Below, in pieces: positions 50,899 to 59,697 of a DNA stretch of 64,000 nucleotides. The notes beneath the pieces were generated by a model. That model was not told where the DNA came from, ran no database searches, and saw only the letters and a list, made by a program, of their open reading frames with translations. Position 1 is the first letter of the stretch; the number at the start of each line of letters is the position of its first letter. The position numbers and the translations under genes were made by a program. This DNA comes from a virus: positions 1-64,000 of the IMG/VR virus record IMGVR_UViG_3300033233_000004; one strand, written 5' to 3'.

Positions 50899-52737
50899 TT
50901 ATTCTCCCGTCTGGACGTTGGATTTTACAACATCAGGATAATGTGGATTTCGATAATCATAACCTTCAGCTAATGGAACAACCATATTACCCAACAATTC
51001 GTCTCGATGTATATATGGATACATGTCTTCAATAGGTGTGTTCCACCCAAAAATCCTTGGTTGATATTCATGAAACTCATGACAATTAACATCACATATT
51101 ACAGGCTTATCTTGAGGAGTCTCTAAAACAGACTTAATAACAGAAGACATAATCTTTATGTTGTTAAGAAATAAATAATCAGCCCTAATTCCATATGCCC
51201 GTGCTACCGCTCTAAAATTTGGGGGGTGGTATCCTATGGGGCCACAAGCTTCACAGCGTCCTTGAAAATTAGTTTCTTGAAAGGCTTTCGTAATACCATA
51301 GATGTGATTGTTCATTAGAAATACTTTCACACCCACTCCATAATTAACCAATGTTTGAAGTTCTTGAATATTCATATTCATACCGCCGTCACCTATCACA
51401 CAAATTACTCGTCCTTTTGGATTCTTATTTGCAAACCATGCTCCTATCGAAGCAGCAAAAGAAAAACCCATTGGAGAATTACCATTGTTGGAAAAAAACT
51501 GTTGTCCATATTTGGTCTCAAATGCTTGATTCATGACAACAACATTGCCACCACAATCCGTAACAATAATATCATGCTCATTACACTCTTTAGATAAAAC
51601 CTTAGCAAATACATATGGATGAACGGGTTCAATTTGTAAAGCATATTCCGACTTCATCACAGAATATTGATGTTTCCATCGGTCTACTTGTTGCATCCAT
51701 TGTTCCCACATATTTGTCGAAGGAATGGTTTTCCGACACACTCTTTCAAGAAAAGGTATAATATCACATTGAAGAGTCCTATCAAACTTCACATCGTGTT
51801 CCTTGAAAATACCATCATCAATATTAACAACGTATTTTTTCGCAGAACGCATAAATGAAGAAGGAACACCACCATAAATACGACCAGAAAGACGTGTTCC
51901 AAGAGCAAGCAACAAGTCGCTATTCTGAATTGCAATATTCCGTCCATCGCCACCATATGTTCCAATACGCCCACCATAATAAGGAAAGTCAGAGGTTATC
52001 ACATCCAATGCATTCCAAGTTGGAAATGCTGGTACACCAAGTGCTGTTATAAATGCTCGAACCTTTTCTTTAGCTCCACGAGCACCACCACCGACAATAA
52101 CCACTGGACGCTTTGCTTTAGACAAGTCTGCAAGATACTCTTCAACAAAAGCATTTTGTTGTGTATCAGAACTTGATTGCTGTGATAATGCGGGAAAATA
52201 ACCAAGAACTATATCTGGCATCTCTGCTTTTTGAACATCCAATGGAATATCGAGCAAACACGGCCCTTGTTGACCTGTAAGCATAATATGAATACACTTG
52301 TCCAATTCATATGCAACCTCAGACACACTCTTAACCATAACAGCATACTTAGTAATCGGTTTAACAATACTTACAATGTCTGTTTCTTGAAAAGCATTCT
52401 GACGAATAGATGTAGACTTACGTAAGAACTTTGAGTTTGGTTGTCCAGTAATAAACAAACATGGAATCGAATCATAATAACAATTACCAATAGGAGTTAC
52501 TAAGTTCATTCCACCGGGGCCGCTTGTAGCAATTGCCACTCCAAATTTACCAGATACACGCGAATACGCTTCTGCGGAAAACCCCCCTGCCTGCTCGTGG
52601 AGTACAGCAACATAAGAAGTCTTATCAGTTCTTGTGAAAGCATCAATCAAATCTCCATTAGCAGCACCATATACCACAAACATCTTATCAATACCTGCCT
52701 CAGCGAGACGTTGAATAATGTAATCAGCTACTTTCAC
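50899..52737 (-). CDS. Acetolactate-synthase-like ThDP enzyme
   Basis: 612 residues. The ThDP fold is complete: catalytic Glu in VLHEQAGGFSAEAYSR (about 48), PCLFITGQPNSKF, the central FAD or nucleotide-like domain VVIVGGGARGAKEKV, and the ThDP-Mg block VIGDGGMNMNIQELQTL. The C-terminus has TPIEDMYPYIHRDELLGN. In bacterial O-antigen loci such enzymes (for example YerE of yersiniose synthesis) add a two-carbon unit from pyruvate to a keto-deoxysugar, making branched sugars. Location between a ColD-like and sugar epimerase genes supports that role over amino-acid metabolism. Confidence 0.85.
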   Translation of the reverse strand: MKVADYIIQRLAEAGIDKMFVVYGAANGDLIDAFTRTDKTSYVAVLHEQAGGFSAEAYSRVSGKFGVAIATSGPGGMNLVTPIGNCYYDSIPCLFITGQPNSKFLRKSTSIRQNAFQETDIVSIVKPITKYAVMVKSVSEVAYELDKCIHIMLTGQQGPCLLDIPLDVQKAEMPDIVLGYFPALSQQSSSDTQQNAFVEEYLADLSKAKRPVVIVGGGARGAKEKVRAFITALGVPAFPTWNALDVITSDFPYYGGRIGTYGGDGRNIAIQNSDLLLALGTRLSGRIYGGVPSSFMRSAKKYVVNIDDGIFKEHDVKFDRTLQCDIIPFLERVCRKTIPSTNMWEQWMQQVDRWKHQYSVMKSEYALQIEPVHPYVFAKVLSKECNEHDIIVTDCGGNVVVMNQAFETKYGQQFFSNNGNSPMGFSFAASIGAWFANKNPKGRVICVIGDGGMNMNIQELQTLVNYGVGVKVFLMNNHIYGITKAFQETNFQGRCEACGPIGYHPPNFRAVARAYGIRADYLFLNNIKIMSSVIKSVLETPQDKPVICDVNCHEFHEYQPRIFGWNTPIEDMYPYIHRDELLGNMVVPLAEGYDYRNPHYPDVVKSNVQTGE

Positions 52738-53663
52738 AGACTCTCCCCAGTAAAAGTTTGAATTTCAATAGATTCTAATTCATTGAGTGGATAAATAAAT
52801 TCAGTAGAAGGAAACAATCGCTGTTTTACTTCATCTATGTATGCTTTAATAGCAAGTATGGCAAGTTGCAAAAATCCATCCATACGCTCTTCTCGTCCTT
52901 TTTGAATCATACCATATCCTGAAACTAACTTGGTGAATGCTTTTATAACTTGTGGAATATAACATTTAGCAAAAAGCGGACGAAATTGAGGATACAACCC
53001 AAGTAAGTCATGAATAATAAGCAACTGTCCATCAACATCAAGTCCAGCACCGACACTATAAATAGGAATAAGTAATTCCTTGGCAATAAACTTGGATGAA
53101 AGATTAGGCATGGCTTCCAATAAAATAGAAAAAGCTCCCACTGCTTGTAGTGCTTTTGCGTCTTTAAGAATACCACCAAGACTAACAGCAGTTTTACCTT
53201 GTACACGATAACCACCAAATGTTTGAGTACTTTGGGGAGTAAGTCCAAGGTGTCCCATCACAGGTATACCAGCATCAACCATAGCTTTTACTCGTGGTAC
53301 CATACGTTGACCGCCTTCACACTTCACAGCATCACAACCGGCTTCTTTGATAAAACGTAATGCATTCAAAATTGCTATTTCATCAGAAGGTTCGTAAGAA
53401 CCTTGTGGCATATCTCCAATGACAAATGTGTTAGGAGCACCCCGACGAACTGCTTTCGCCAAAATAATCATCTCATCCATCGTTACTGGATTTGTTGTTG
53501 GATAACCTAATTGGCACATACCACCAGAATCACCAACGAGAATCATGTCAACACCAGCTTGTTCAGCAGCAAAAGCGAGAGGGTAGTCATATGCTGTCAC
53601 CCATGCAACAGGTATTTTATCCAGCTTCATCTTTTGTAACTTAAGAATATTAAGCTTTACCAT
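52734..53663 (-). CDS. PanB-like (ketopantoate hydroxymethyltransferase family) enzyme
   Basis: ATG at 53663 (MVKLNILKL) with TAAGGAG upstream. 309 residues. PanB-type barrel: VAWVTAYDYPLAFAAEQAG, MILVGDSGG (metal Asp), DMPQGSYEPS, AVKCEGGQ, VMGHLGLTPQS and LLEAMP (catalytic Glu). PanB transfers a hydroxymethyl group from methylene-tetrahydrofolate to 2-oxoisovalerate for pantothenate. In this sugar locus it could act on a keto-acid building block of a glycan; the true substrate is not visible. Confidence 0.88.
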   Translation of the reverse strand: MVKLNILKLQKMKLDKIPVAWVTAYDYPLAFAAEQAGVDMILVGDSGGMCQLGYPTTNPVTMDEMIILAKAVRRGAPNTFVIGDMPQGSYEPSDEIAILNALRFIKEAGCDAVKCEGGQRMVPRVKAMVDAGIPVMGHLGLTPQSTQTFGGYRVQGKTAVSLGGILKDAKALQAVGAFSILLEAMPNLSSKFIAKELLIPIYSVGAGLDVDGQLLIIHDLLGLYPQFRPLFAKCYIPQVIKAFTKLVSGYGMIQKGREERMDGFLQLAILAIKAYIDEVKQRLFPSTEFIYPLNELESIEIQTFTGESL

Positions 53664-54672
53664 AATTTTGCTCCTTACACCATGCAACTGTCTTCGCCAA
53701 ACCTTCTGCTAAAGAAACTTTGGCTTGCCAACCAAAATCACGTTCTATCTTATCAACAGAAACTGTCCGATAAGGAATCATACTTGGTTTAGTATTATCA
53801 TATATTATCTTCGGTTGAAAACCAGAGATAGTAGTAAGAGCAGTAAGGATATCATTAACCGTAGATACTTCCCTTGTTGCTATGTTATAAGGGTTGCAAT
53901 TATCTCCCTTCTCCACTAAACGAAAAAGACCATCAACTAAATCATCAATGTAAATGAAATTTCTTACATCATTTCCATCTCCCCATACCTCTAAAGGATT
54001 CATCTTGTTTGTAAATTTCAACACAAGAGCAGGAATTACATGTCCTCGCTTCAAATCAAAATGATCGTGAGGCCCATACACGGCTGTTGTTCGAACCAAT
54101 ACAAACTTGGTAAGACCTAATGTAGAATAGAAAGCAGCAGCTTTTTCAAGATATCTCTTCATCCACCCTACACCCATATAGCCTTTCCACGGGTCTCCAT
54201 CAAAACCTGCTTCTTCTCGAACAGGAAATGCTAAATCTGGATACATAGTAGAACTGCCTATAAAACCAAACCTGTCCACACCACTTTCAACTGCTGCTGA
54301 CATCATATTAGTTCCAAGTATAACACTCTCTCGTACAAGTTTAGCAACAACGCTTGCATCGGTTTGACCTGCCGCTCCTGCTGTAGATGAAGCAGCATGA
54401 AAAACTATATCCATACCTTTAGCAACCTTAAGACAATCAGCATAGTCCAACAAATCACAAGGCATAAGCATTAAATTAGGATGCACAATATCAAATTTTT
54501 TAGATAAAAGTACTCGTGGAAGGCCATCACCATAATCACTATATGTAATACTATCACCACGAATAGTAGCATATACAAAAGCCCCTTCGTCTAAAGCCCG
54601 ACGAATAATACCATGTCCGCAAAGTCCTGCACCACCAGTAACAAGAATATTTTTACCAGTAAAGAAACTCAT
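53650..54672 (-). CDS. NAD-dependent epimerase/reductase (GDP-fucose synthase-like)
   Basis: 340 residues. Rossmann loop ILVTGGAGLCGHGIIRRA, FHAASSTAGAAGQTD, GSSTMYPDLAFPVREEAG, and GYMGVGWMKRYLEKAAAF where the active Tyr and Lys lie further apart than usual. LVRTTAVYGPHDHFD and VRNFIYIDDLVDGL complete the fold. The SSTMYP block recalls GDP-fucose synthase and ColC, which epimerise and reduce 4-keto sugars. A good candidate for the final reductase of the locus. Confidence 0.8.
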   Translation of the reverse strand: MSFFTGKNILVTGGAGLCGHGIIRRALDEGAFVYATIRGDSITYSDYGDGLPRVLLSKKFDIVHPNLMLMPCDLLDYADCLKVAKGMDIVFHAASSTAGAAGQTDASVVAKLVRESVILGTNMMSAAVESGVDRFGFIGSSTMYPDLAFPVREEAGFDGDPWKGYMGVGWMKRYLEKAAAFYSTLGLTKFVLVRTTAVYGPHDHFDLKRGHVIPALVLKFTNKMNPLEVWGDGNDVRNFIYIDDLVDGLFRLVEKGDNCNPYNIATREVSTVNDILTALTTISGFQPKIIYDNTKPSMIPYRTVSVDKIERDFGWQAKVSLAEGLAKTVAWCKEQNYGKA

Positions 54673-54677
54673 AGAAT

Positions 54678-55658
54678 CTATCCTTTCTTAAATACATCAA
54701 ATCGTTTCTTGAACAATTCTTGATTCTGCTCATACCATGTGTAAGTATCCTGTAAACCCTCCAATAAAGATATTGTTGAATTAAAACCTAAAGACTGAGC
54801 AAACGATGTATCAAGAATACGTCTGACATCACCAGTAGGTTTTGTATCATCCCATGCAACAAGTATATCCTCTTTCTTACTTACTTTAAGTAACATATCG
54901 ACTAAAGTCTTGATAGAATAACCCTGTCCACTACCAAGATTCATGGGTTTAGTAATTTCATTCTCTACAACAAACAACATTCCACGAGCTACATCTTTGG
55001 CATGAATAAAATCACGTATAGCAGAACCATTGCCCCATACAACAAATGGGTTCTCCCCACTAAATAATCTATGAATCAAAGAAGGAACAACCATTGCCGT
55101 AACGGGGTCAAAATTATCAAACCGACCATAAACATTTGCTGGACGAACAATAGACACCTTCTTCCAATCATATTCAATTCGATATGCATCCACATGAAGT
55201 TCACCCATACGCTTTGACCAACCCGCAAACCAATCGTTCTTGGATGGAAAAGTAGACCATACATCGTCTTCTTTCAAAACTTGCCCTTCTCCATAAACAC
55301 CAATTGAACTGGTATACAAATACCACTCAACACCATTACGAAAAGCGGCTTCCAGCATATTAGTATTAAATTGAAAATATGAAGACATGGTTGTTGCTGG
55401 ACGTTCTTTCATAATCTTAGGAGAAGTTTTGATGCCAACCAGATTGAATACGACATCCATACCATTACACGCTTGAACACAGTTAACAGCATCCTTAAGA
55501 TTAAGACGCATATAAGATACTCCGTCAGGTACCAATTCAGGAGAATCCAGTGCAGCTATAGTTACTTTTGCTCCTTTTTCCAACAACAACCGTACTAAAT
55601 ATTGCCCAATCATTCCTGTACCGCCAGCAACCAATATATTTTTACCAGAAAGATTCAT
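54678..55658 (-). CDS. NAD-dependent epimerase/reductase, second
   Basis: 326 residues. NILVAGGTGMIGQYLVRLL, NLVGIKTSPKIMKERP, TSSIGVYGEGQVLKEDD and WFAGWSKRMGELHVDAY, then IVRPANVYGRFDNFDP and IRDFIHAKDVARGM. Similar in plan to 53650-54672 (both have a GW-K near the catalytic Lys), so they may be an ancient duplicate pair or successive steps. Extended SDR acting on a nucleotide sugar. Confidence 0.8.
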   Translation of the reverse strand: MNLSGKNILVAGGTGMIGQYLVRLLLEKGAKVTIAALDSPELVPDGVSYMRLNLKDAVNCVQACNGMDVVFNLVGIKTSPKIMKERPATTMSSYFQFNTNMLEAAFRNGVEWYLYTSSIGVYGEGQVLKEDDVWSTFPSKNDWFAGWSKRMGELHVDAYRIEYDWKKVSIVRPANVYGRFDNFDPVTAMVVPSLIHRLFSGENPFVVWGNGSAIRDFIHAKDVARGMLFVVENEITKPMNLGSGQGYSIKTLVDMLLKVSKKEDILVAWDDTKPTGDVRRILDTSFAQSLGFNSTISLLEGLQDTYTWYEQNQELFKKRFDVFKKG

Positions 55659-55661
55659 AAC

Positions 55662-56666
55662 TTATAGGTTTGTGAATTGTTTGTTATTATGACCAATAAT
55701 AGAATACGCTTTCACAAGCTCTTGAATACCCATATCCAAAGTATAATAAGGTCTCCAACCTGTAGCTTCAATTTTAGCATTAGATACTATATAGTCTCGC
55801 TTGTCAGGGTCTGTTGCAAAATCATCATACTTTACAACAAACTTAGGTACATATTTCTGAATACGTTCTGTAAGTTCCAATTTACTAAGATTAGCATCAG
55901 ACAAACCTACATTGAACGCCTGACCAACAAATTGACTATACTTATTTATCATATAGATGAATGTCAGGGCAACATCTCTCACATGAATGAAATTACGTTT
56001 GAAATCCTTTTCGAAAAGAACAATATACCCATCCGTAACAGCTTTATATACAAAATTATTTACCAGAAGATCAAGTCGCATCCTTGGAGAAACACCAAAT
56101 GCCGTAGCTAACCGAAGCGTAATTGCTCGACTACTATCAAGCAATATTTGTTCAGCAGCACATTTCGTTCGACCATAATGAGAAATAGGATTTAAAGGTG
56201 TCTCTTCTGTACAATACACACCTGATTCACCAATACCATATCCACTGTTCGTTGTTGGGAAAATAATACACTGCTGTGAAGAAGTATTGTTAAGGATAAA
56301 CTGAATTTGTTCAAAATTAATTTCTGTTGCCAAACGTCTATCTCGTTCACTCGCAGGAAAACCTACAATAGCAGCAAGCGGAATAATAACATCAGCTTGT
56401 TGAATATATGGCAACAAGGTTTTATGGTCACGTACATCACCATGCACAAATTGAAACTCTTTCACATACATGTAATCAGTCAAACAAACTTGTTTGTACA
56501 TCAAGTTATCATAGACCACGAGCTTTGTTAAATCCAGCCGATGACTTTTTTCATCAAAGGAAATAGGAGTATCCCTAAACAAATTGTATTCAGTAAAAGC
56601 AGAAAGTAGTTTACCAACCAAAATACTTCCTACATAGCCAGCACCACCTGTAATTAAAACATTCAT
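55662..56666 (-). CDS. NAD-dependent epimerase/dehydratase, third
   Basis: 334 residues. NVLITGGAGYVGSILVGKL, IIPLAAIVGFPASERD, FPTTNSGYGIGESGV and SHYGRTKCAAEQILLD with the Tyr-XXX-Lys pair, then LRLATAFGVSPRMRLDLL and FKRNFIHVRDVALTF. This AAIVG and TNSGYG pattern is that of SDRs found in many exopolysaccharide clusters. More divergent from the other two; exact reaction unknown. Overlaps the methyltransferase gene upstream by four bases. Confidence 0.8.
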   Translation of the reverse strand: MNVLITGGAGYVGSILVGKLLSAFTEYNLFRDTPISFDEKSHRLDLTKLVVYDNLMYKQVCLTDYMYVKEFQFVHGDVRDHKTLLPYIQQADVIIPLAAIVGFPASERDRRLATEINFEQIQFILNNTSSQQCIIFPTTNSGYGIGESGVYCTEETPLNPISHYGRTKCAAEQILLDSSRAITLRLATAFGVSPRMRLDLLVNNFVYKAVTDGYIVLFEKDFKRNFIHVRDVALTFIYMINKYSQFVGQAFNVGLSDANLSKLELTERIQKYVPKFVVKYDDFATDPDKRDYIVSNAKIEATGWRPYYTLDMGIQELVKAYSIIGHNNKQFTNL

Positions 56667-57280
56667 ACGTTCTCTTTCTCTTGTTTAGTATACCACCACA
56701 TATTCCCATGAGAATTTACTTTCATACCAACTATGGCTGCCGATTCAATCACAGCTTTACGTACATTATACGGTTCTGTAATCCAACCCCAAGCTCCACC
56801 ACCAATTAATCCACCGGGAGCAAGTAAAGGCATCCACATAACAATATCATTCTTTACACTTGTAGTTAAATGGTCAGCATTAATCCAAATCATATCAAAA
56901 CTTAAGCCTAAAGCAGAACATTCTTCCACTCCTGCAAGACTTGTCATCCGCAGTGGATATACCTTACTCCAAATTTCAGAATGATAACAATTAGCCAAAA
57001 ACTGTTCAAACATAGTCCGATTAGGATTATCCACCGACTTTGCATCCCAAGTATCTACACATACAACCTCTTCAATAAAAGGAAAATTACATAAATACCG
57101 AGTAGTCATACCTATTCCTACACCAACTTCGGCAACTCGTTTAGGTTCCAATTGATAAAGTAAGTCTGCTAATATGGAACTACCATCTATAAACTCATCA
57201 GAAGTATAAGGAAGAGCAACTACACCTTTGTATATAGATGTAGTTGTAAGTATATCACGAACCGTTTGTCTATTTTCCAT
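56663..57280 (-). CDS. Class I SAM-dependent methyltransferase
   Basis: 205 residues. The SAM loop is RVAEVGVGIGMTTRYL (about 46-62) and the acidic strand end VVCVDTWD. Later DMIWINADHLTTSVKND and LAPGGLIGGGAWGW follow the Methyltransf_24 or cephalosporin-hydroxylase pattern (an aspartate strand and GG loop). Probably methylates a sugar made or transferred by neighbours. Substrate unknown. Confidence 0.78.
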   Translation of the reverse strand: MENRQTVRDILTTTSIYKGVVALPYTSDEFIDGSSILADLLYQLEPKRVAEVGVGIGMTTRYLCNFPFIEEVVCVDTWDAKSVDNPNRTMFEQFLANCYHSEIWSKVYPLRMTSLAGVEECSALGLSFDMIWINADHLTTSVKNDIVMWMPLLAPGGLIGGGAWGWITEPYNVRKAVIESAAIVGMKVNSHGNMWWYTKQEKENV

Positions 57281-57312
57281 ATTCTACTTTAGATACTAAG
57301 TGAGTATTGGCA

Positions 57313-58668
57313 TTATTTCACACTATCCATAATTTTATTTTCACTATCTTGAATTGTTTTTTGACCACGACTTTTATACCACTTATCTATTTGATTACGT
57401 TTATCCAACCATAATTCTTTTATTTGCGTTCGATTTAAACCACCAGTTTTACTATAATCTATATAACAATGTAAATCTTCATTTTTAGCACGGCATTGAG
57501 CAACATCCCATTTATTAGCTATAATTTCGTCTTCAAAAATTTCAACACCATACTTTTCTCTAAATACCCATAAAGGCGTTGAAGGAAAAGGGGCTAACAT
57601 ATACCAACCAACTTCGTCAGCTTCTGTTTCTTGTACAAATTCTAAACTTTTTTGTTCCGTTTCATATGTACAACCGGGTAAACCAGTTATCATATAAGTT
57701 AGACATTTTATGCCAGCATCTTTAATAGCTTTAATACCTTTTCTATTAGCGTCAACTGTCATTCCTTTATCATTTAATTTCAATATATTATCGTCGGCAG
57801 ATTCCAAACCTATGCAAATCTCAACACAACCACTTTCTTTAAGTTTACTTGCCAATTGTGGATAACGAATAAAATCAGTGGCACGAGTAGTGCATCTATA
57901 AACAACATCTAATTCTTTACTTATCAACAAATCTGCAATCTCTATAGCACGTTTAGCATTAATACTATAAACATCATCATAAATAATAAAACCATCAATA
58001 CCTTTCTTTTTCAATGATTTAATTTCATCAACAACACGTTGTGGAGAAAATGATTTATATTCACTATTTAAAATTGGTTCAGAACAGAAGGTACAATGAT
58101 ACGGACAGCCAAAACTTGTCATTAACGGTTGCGCTCGTTTACCAACAATTGTTAAAGAATATCTATTCAAATCTACAAAGTTTCTATCTGGCATCGGTAA
58201 CCAATCCAAATTTTTAGAATCTTGAATAAAATTACCAATCAAAATTCTATTTTGTGGCATACCGTGCCGACACATCTCTTCTAAAATTGATTCTCCTTGA
58301 CCAAAAACAACATAATCAAACAAATGTTTTGGTAGTACATCTGGAATTTTAAGAACATTTTGCATTGCTGTTACATGCGGCCCACCTCCAATAATAGGTA
58401 CATTAGTAATCTGTTTAATTATTGTAGCAACAGAAAGAGATTCTTCATATTGTGGTGTAGTCAAACTGATTCCAATAATATCTGGTTTAAAATCTTCTAA
58501 TCTTTTTACTAAAGCATCATTACCACCATGATTCAAATCAATTACTTGTGGTTCAGCTACATTTTGCTTTTTTAACCAAGTTGCTAAATATAATGTGCCT
58601 AAACTTGGCCGATCTCCACCGTTTGTTAGCCACTCGTCTTTAACATTAATTAACAGAATTTTTTTCAT
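57313..58668 (-). CDS. B12-binding radical SAM enzyme
   Basis: 451 residues. N-terminal cobalamin-binding-type domain (about 1-150): LLINVKDEWLTNGGDRPSLG, DIIGISLTTPQYEES, VPIIGGGPHVT. The radical SAM core starts at FGCPYHCTFCSEPIL (CX3CX2C, about 184-198) with IDGFIIYDDVY and EICIGLESADDNIL. Such class B enzymes often methylate unreactive carbons or rearrange sugars. Next to glycosyltransferase and sugar genes, a C-methylated or otherwise modified sugar is plausible. A phage copy is uncommon. Confidence 0.88.
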   Translation of the reverse strand: MKKILLINVKDEWLTNGGDRPSLGTLYLATWLKKQNVAEPQVIDLNHGGNDALVKRLEDFKPDIIGISLTTPQYEESLSVATIIKQITNVPIIGGGPHVTAMQNVLKIPDVLPKHLFDYVVFGQGESILEEMCRHGMPQNRILIGNFIQDSKNLDWLPMPDRNFVDLNRYSLTIVGKRAQPLMTSFGCPYHCTFCSEPILNSEYKSFSPQRVVDEIKSLKKKGIDGFIIYDDVYSINAKRAIEIADLLISKELDVVYRCTTRATDFIRYPQLASKLKESGCVEICIGLESADDNILKLNDKGMTVDANRKGIKAIKDAGIKCLTYMITGLPGCTYETEQKSLEFVQETEADEVGWYMLAPFPSTPLWVFREKYGVEIFEDEIIANKWDVAQCRAKNEDLHCYIDYSKTGGLNRTQIKELWLDKRNQIDKWYKSRGQKTIQDSENKIMDSVK

Positions 58669-58674
58669 TAAATA

Positions 58675-59409
58675 TCAACCGTTAGTACTCGGAAGAATAA
58701 TATCTTTAATAGATTGATGTATTTCTAAAACAAGAGCCGGGTTATTTAAAGAAGCACGTTGAGCATTTAAAAACCTATCTGGTGGGCCGGGGTCTCCACC
58801 TTCTTTTGTCATATCATCCCTACAAATTTGTCTACGTTCACCACGATGAAGTAGAGCAGCCTCATTAGATACACGCATACTGTTCTCAAACATAATAACC
58901 TCTTTACAGACTGGTATACCAGAGTATTGTCCTTCAAGATGAACATGATACTTTCGAGTTTCATCATAACGTTTTCCAGCTTTAAATAATCTCATCGAGG
59001 GGCCGACAGGCCAATTGAAATAATGATAGGCATCCCTTGCTGTAAACAGAAGCATAAAATCCCAATAAGAACTGGTCTTATGTTCACCAGATTTGAACCA
59101 AGCTGAAAAATTTGTTGTTACTGTCATATCCGCATCTGGTACAAAAATGTAATCTCCTGAACATTGGTCAATACCGTAATTCATTTGAGCACGTGTAAAA
59201 TCCCACGTTCGTTCAAATAAACGAATTGGTATTCTATCTTTATACGAATTAATAATATCAATTGTATTATCCTTACTTCCACCATCGACAAGTACAACTT
59301 CTTTAAGGTCAGGTAATGTTGCAGCAATGTGCGCCATACTTTCCAAATACCATCGTATAACATATTCCTCATCTTGACATATCGTACAAACACTGAGACT
59401 ACTTCCCAT
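58675..59409 (-). CDS. Family 2-type glycosyltransferase
   Basis: 244 residues. GT-A start LSVCTICQDEEYVIRWYLES, LVDGGSKDNTIDII, FTRAQMNYGIDQCSGDYIF and VPDADMTV with the DXD-type acidic motif. The C-terminal part (MRLFKAGKRYDETRKYHVH; LLHRGERRQICRDD) would bind the acceptor. The same style as many phage and O-antigen transferases. Six bases before the radical SAM gene. Confidence 0.88.
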   Translation of the reverse strand: MGSSLSVCTICQDEEYVIRWYLESMAHIAATLPDLKEVVLVDGGSKDNTIDIINSYKDRIPIRLFERTWDFTRAQMNYGIDQCSGDYIFVPDADMTVTTNFSAWFKSGEHKTSSYWDFMLLFTARDAYHYFNWPVGPSMRLFKAGKRYDETRKYHVHLEGQYSGIPVCKEVIMFENSMRVSNEAALLHRGERRQICRDDMTKEGGDPGPPDRFLNAQRASLNNPALVLEIHQSIKDIILPSTNG

Positions 59410-59449
59410 TCAATACCTCTTTTATTTTTGCCTACGCTCTAATTGACAC

Positions 59450-59475
59450 TCTCCCGATTAAAATCGGGAGATTCT
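59450..59475 (-). mobile_element. Right-end hairpin of an IS200/IS605-type element (scar)
   Basis: TCTCCCGATT/AATCGGGAGA hairpin (59450-59459 and 59462-59471) followed by ATTCTTCAGGCAACG on the plus strand. This hairpin with the adjacent TTGACAC-like and TTCTTCAGG sequence is the usual right end of IS605-family elements. No transposase gene remains; the neighbouring 59476-59697 frame carries what looks like the element's terminal codons. Confidence 0.6.
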
Positions 59476-59697
59476 TCAGGCAACGTCGGCTAACATCACC
59501 GGCGTTAGCTGTAAACTTCTATGTACAGAAGCTATGAAACTCCATGTTGGTGAAAATACATCCCGATAAGGAGCTTTAACTATGATCTCTTTTTCACAAT
59601 CACATAAACATAACCATTTAGTACTTCTTGGATTCTCTACTTTAGAAAGGACAAGTAATCTACCAAAACGACTACCTATTATAGCCAAGGGTTTCAA
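59476..59697 (-). pseudogene. Chimeric fragment: FGRL-type zinc domain joined to IS605-like tail
   Basis: 73 codons. The first 43 residues (IGSRFGRLLVLSKVENPRST, then WLCLCDCEKEIIVKA) are the N-terminus of the zinc domain common in phage HNH homing proteins, whose normal continuation SCGC is missing. From about residue 44 the sequence changes to YRDVFSPTWSFIASVHRSLQ and PVMLADVA, then a stop followed directly by the IS605-type hairpin. I read this as an old IS insertion in a zinc/HNH gene followed by deletion of most of the element. It could still be translated. Confidence 0.6.

Noticed and set aside
59450-59471. The CTCCCGAT hairpin as a terminator of the 59476-59697 unit
   Set aside because: No U tract follows on the minus strand, and the flanking sequence fits an IS605-type right end better.
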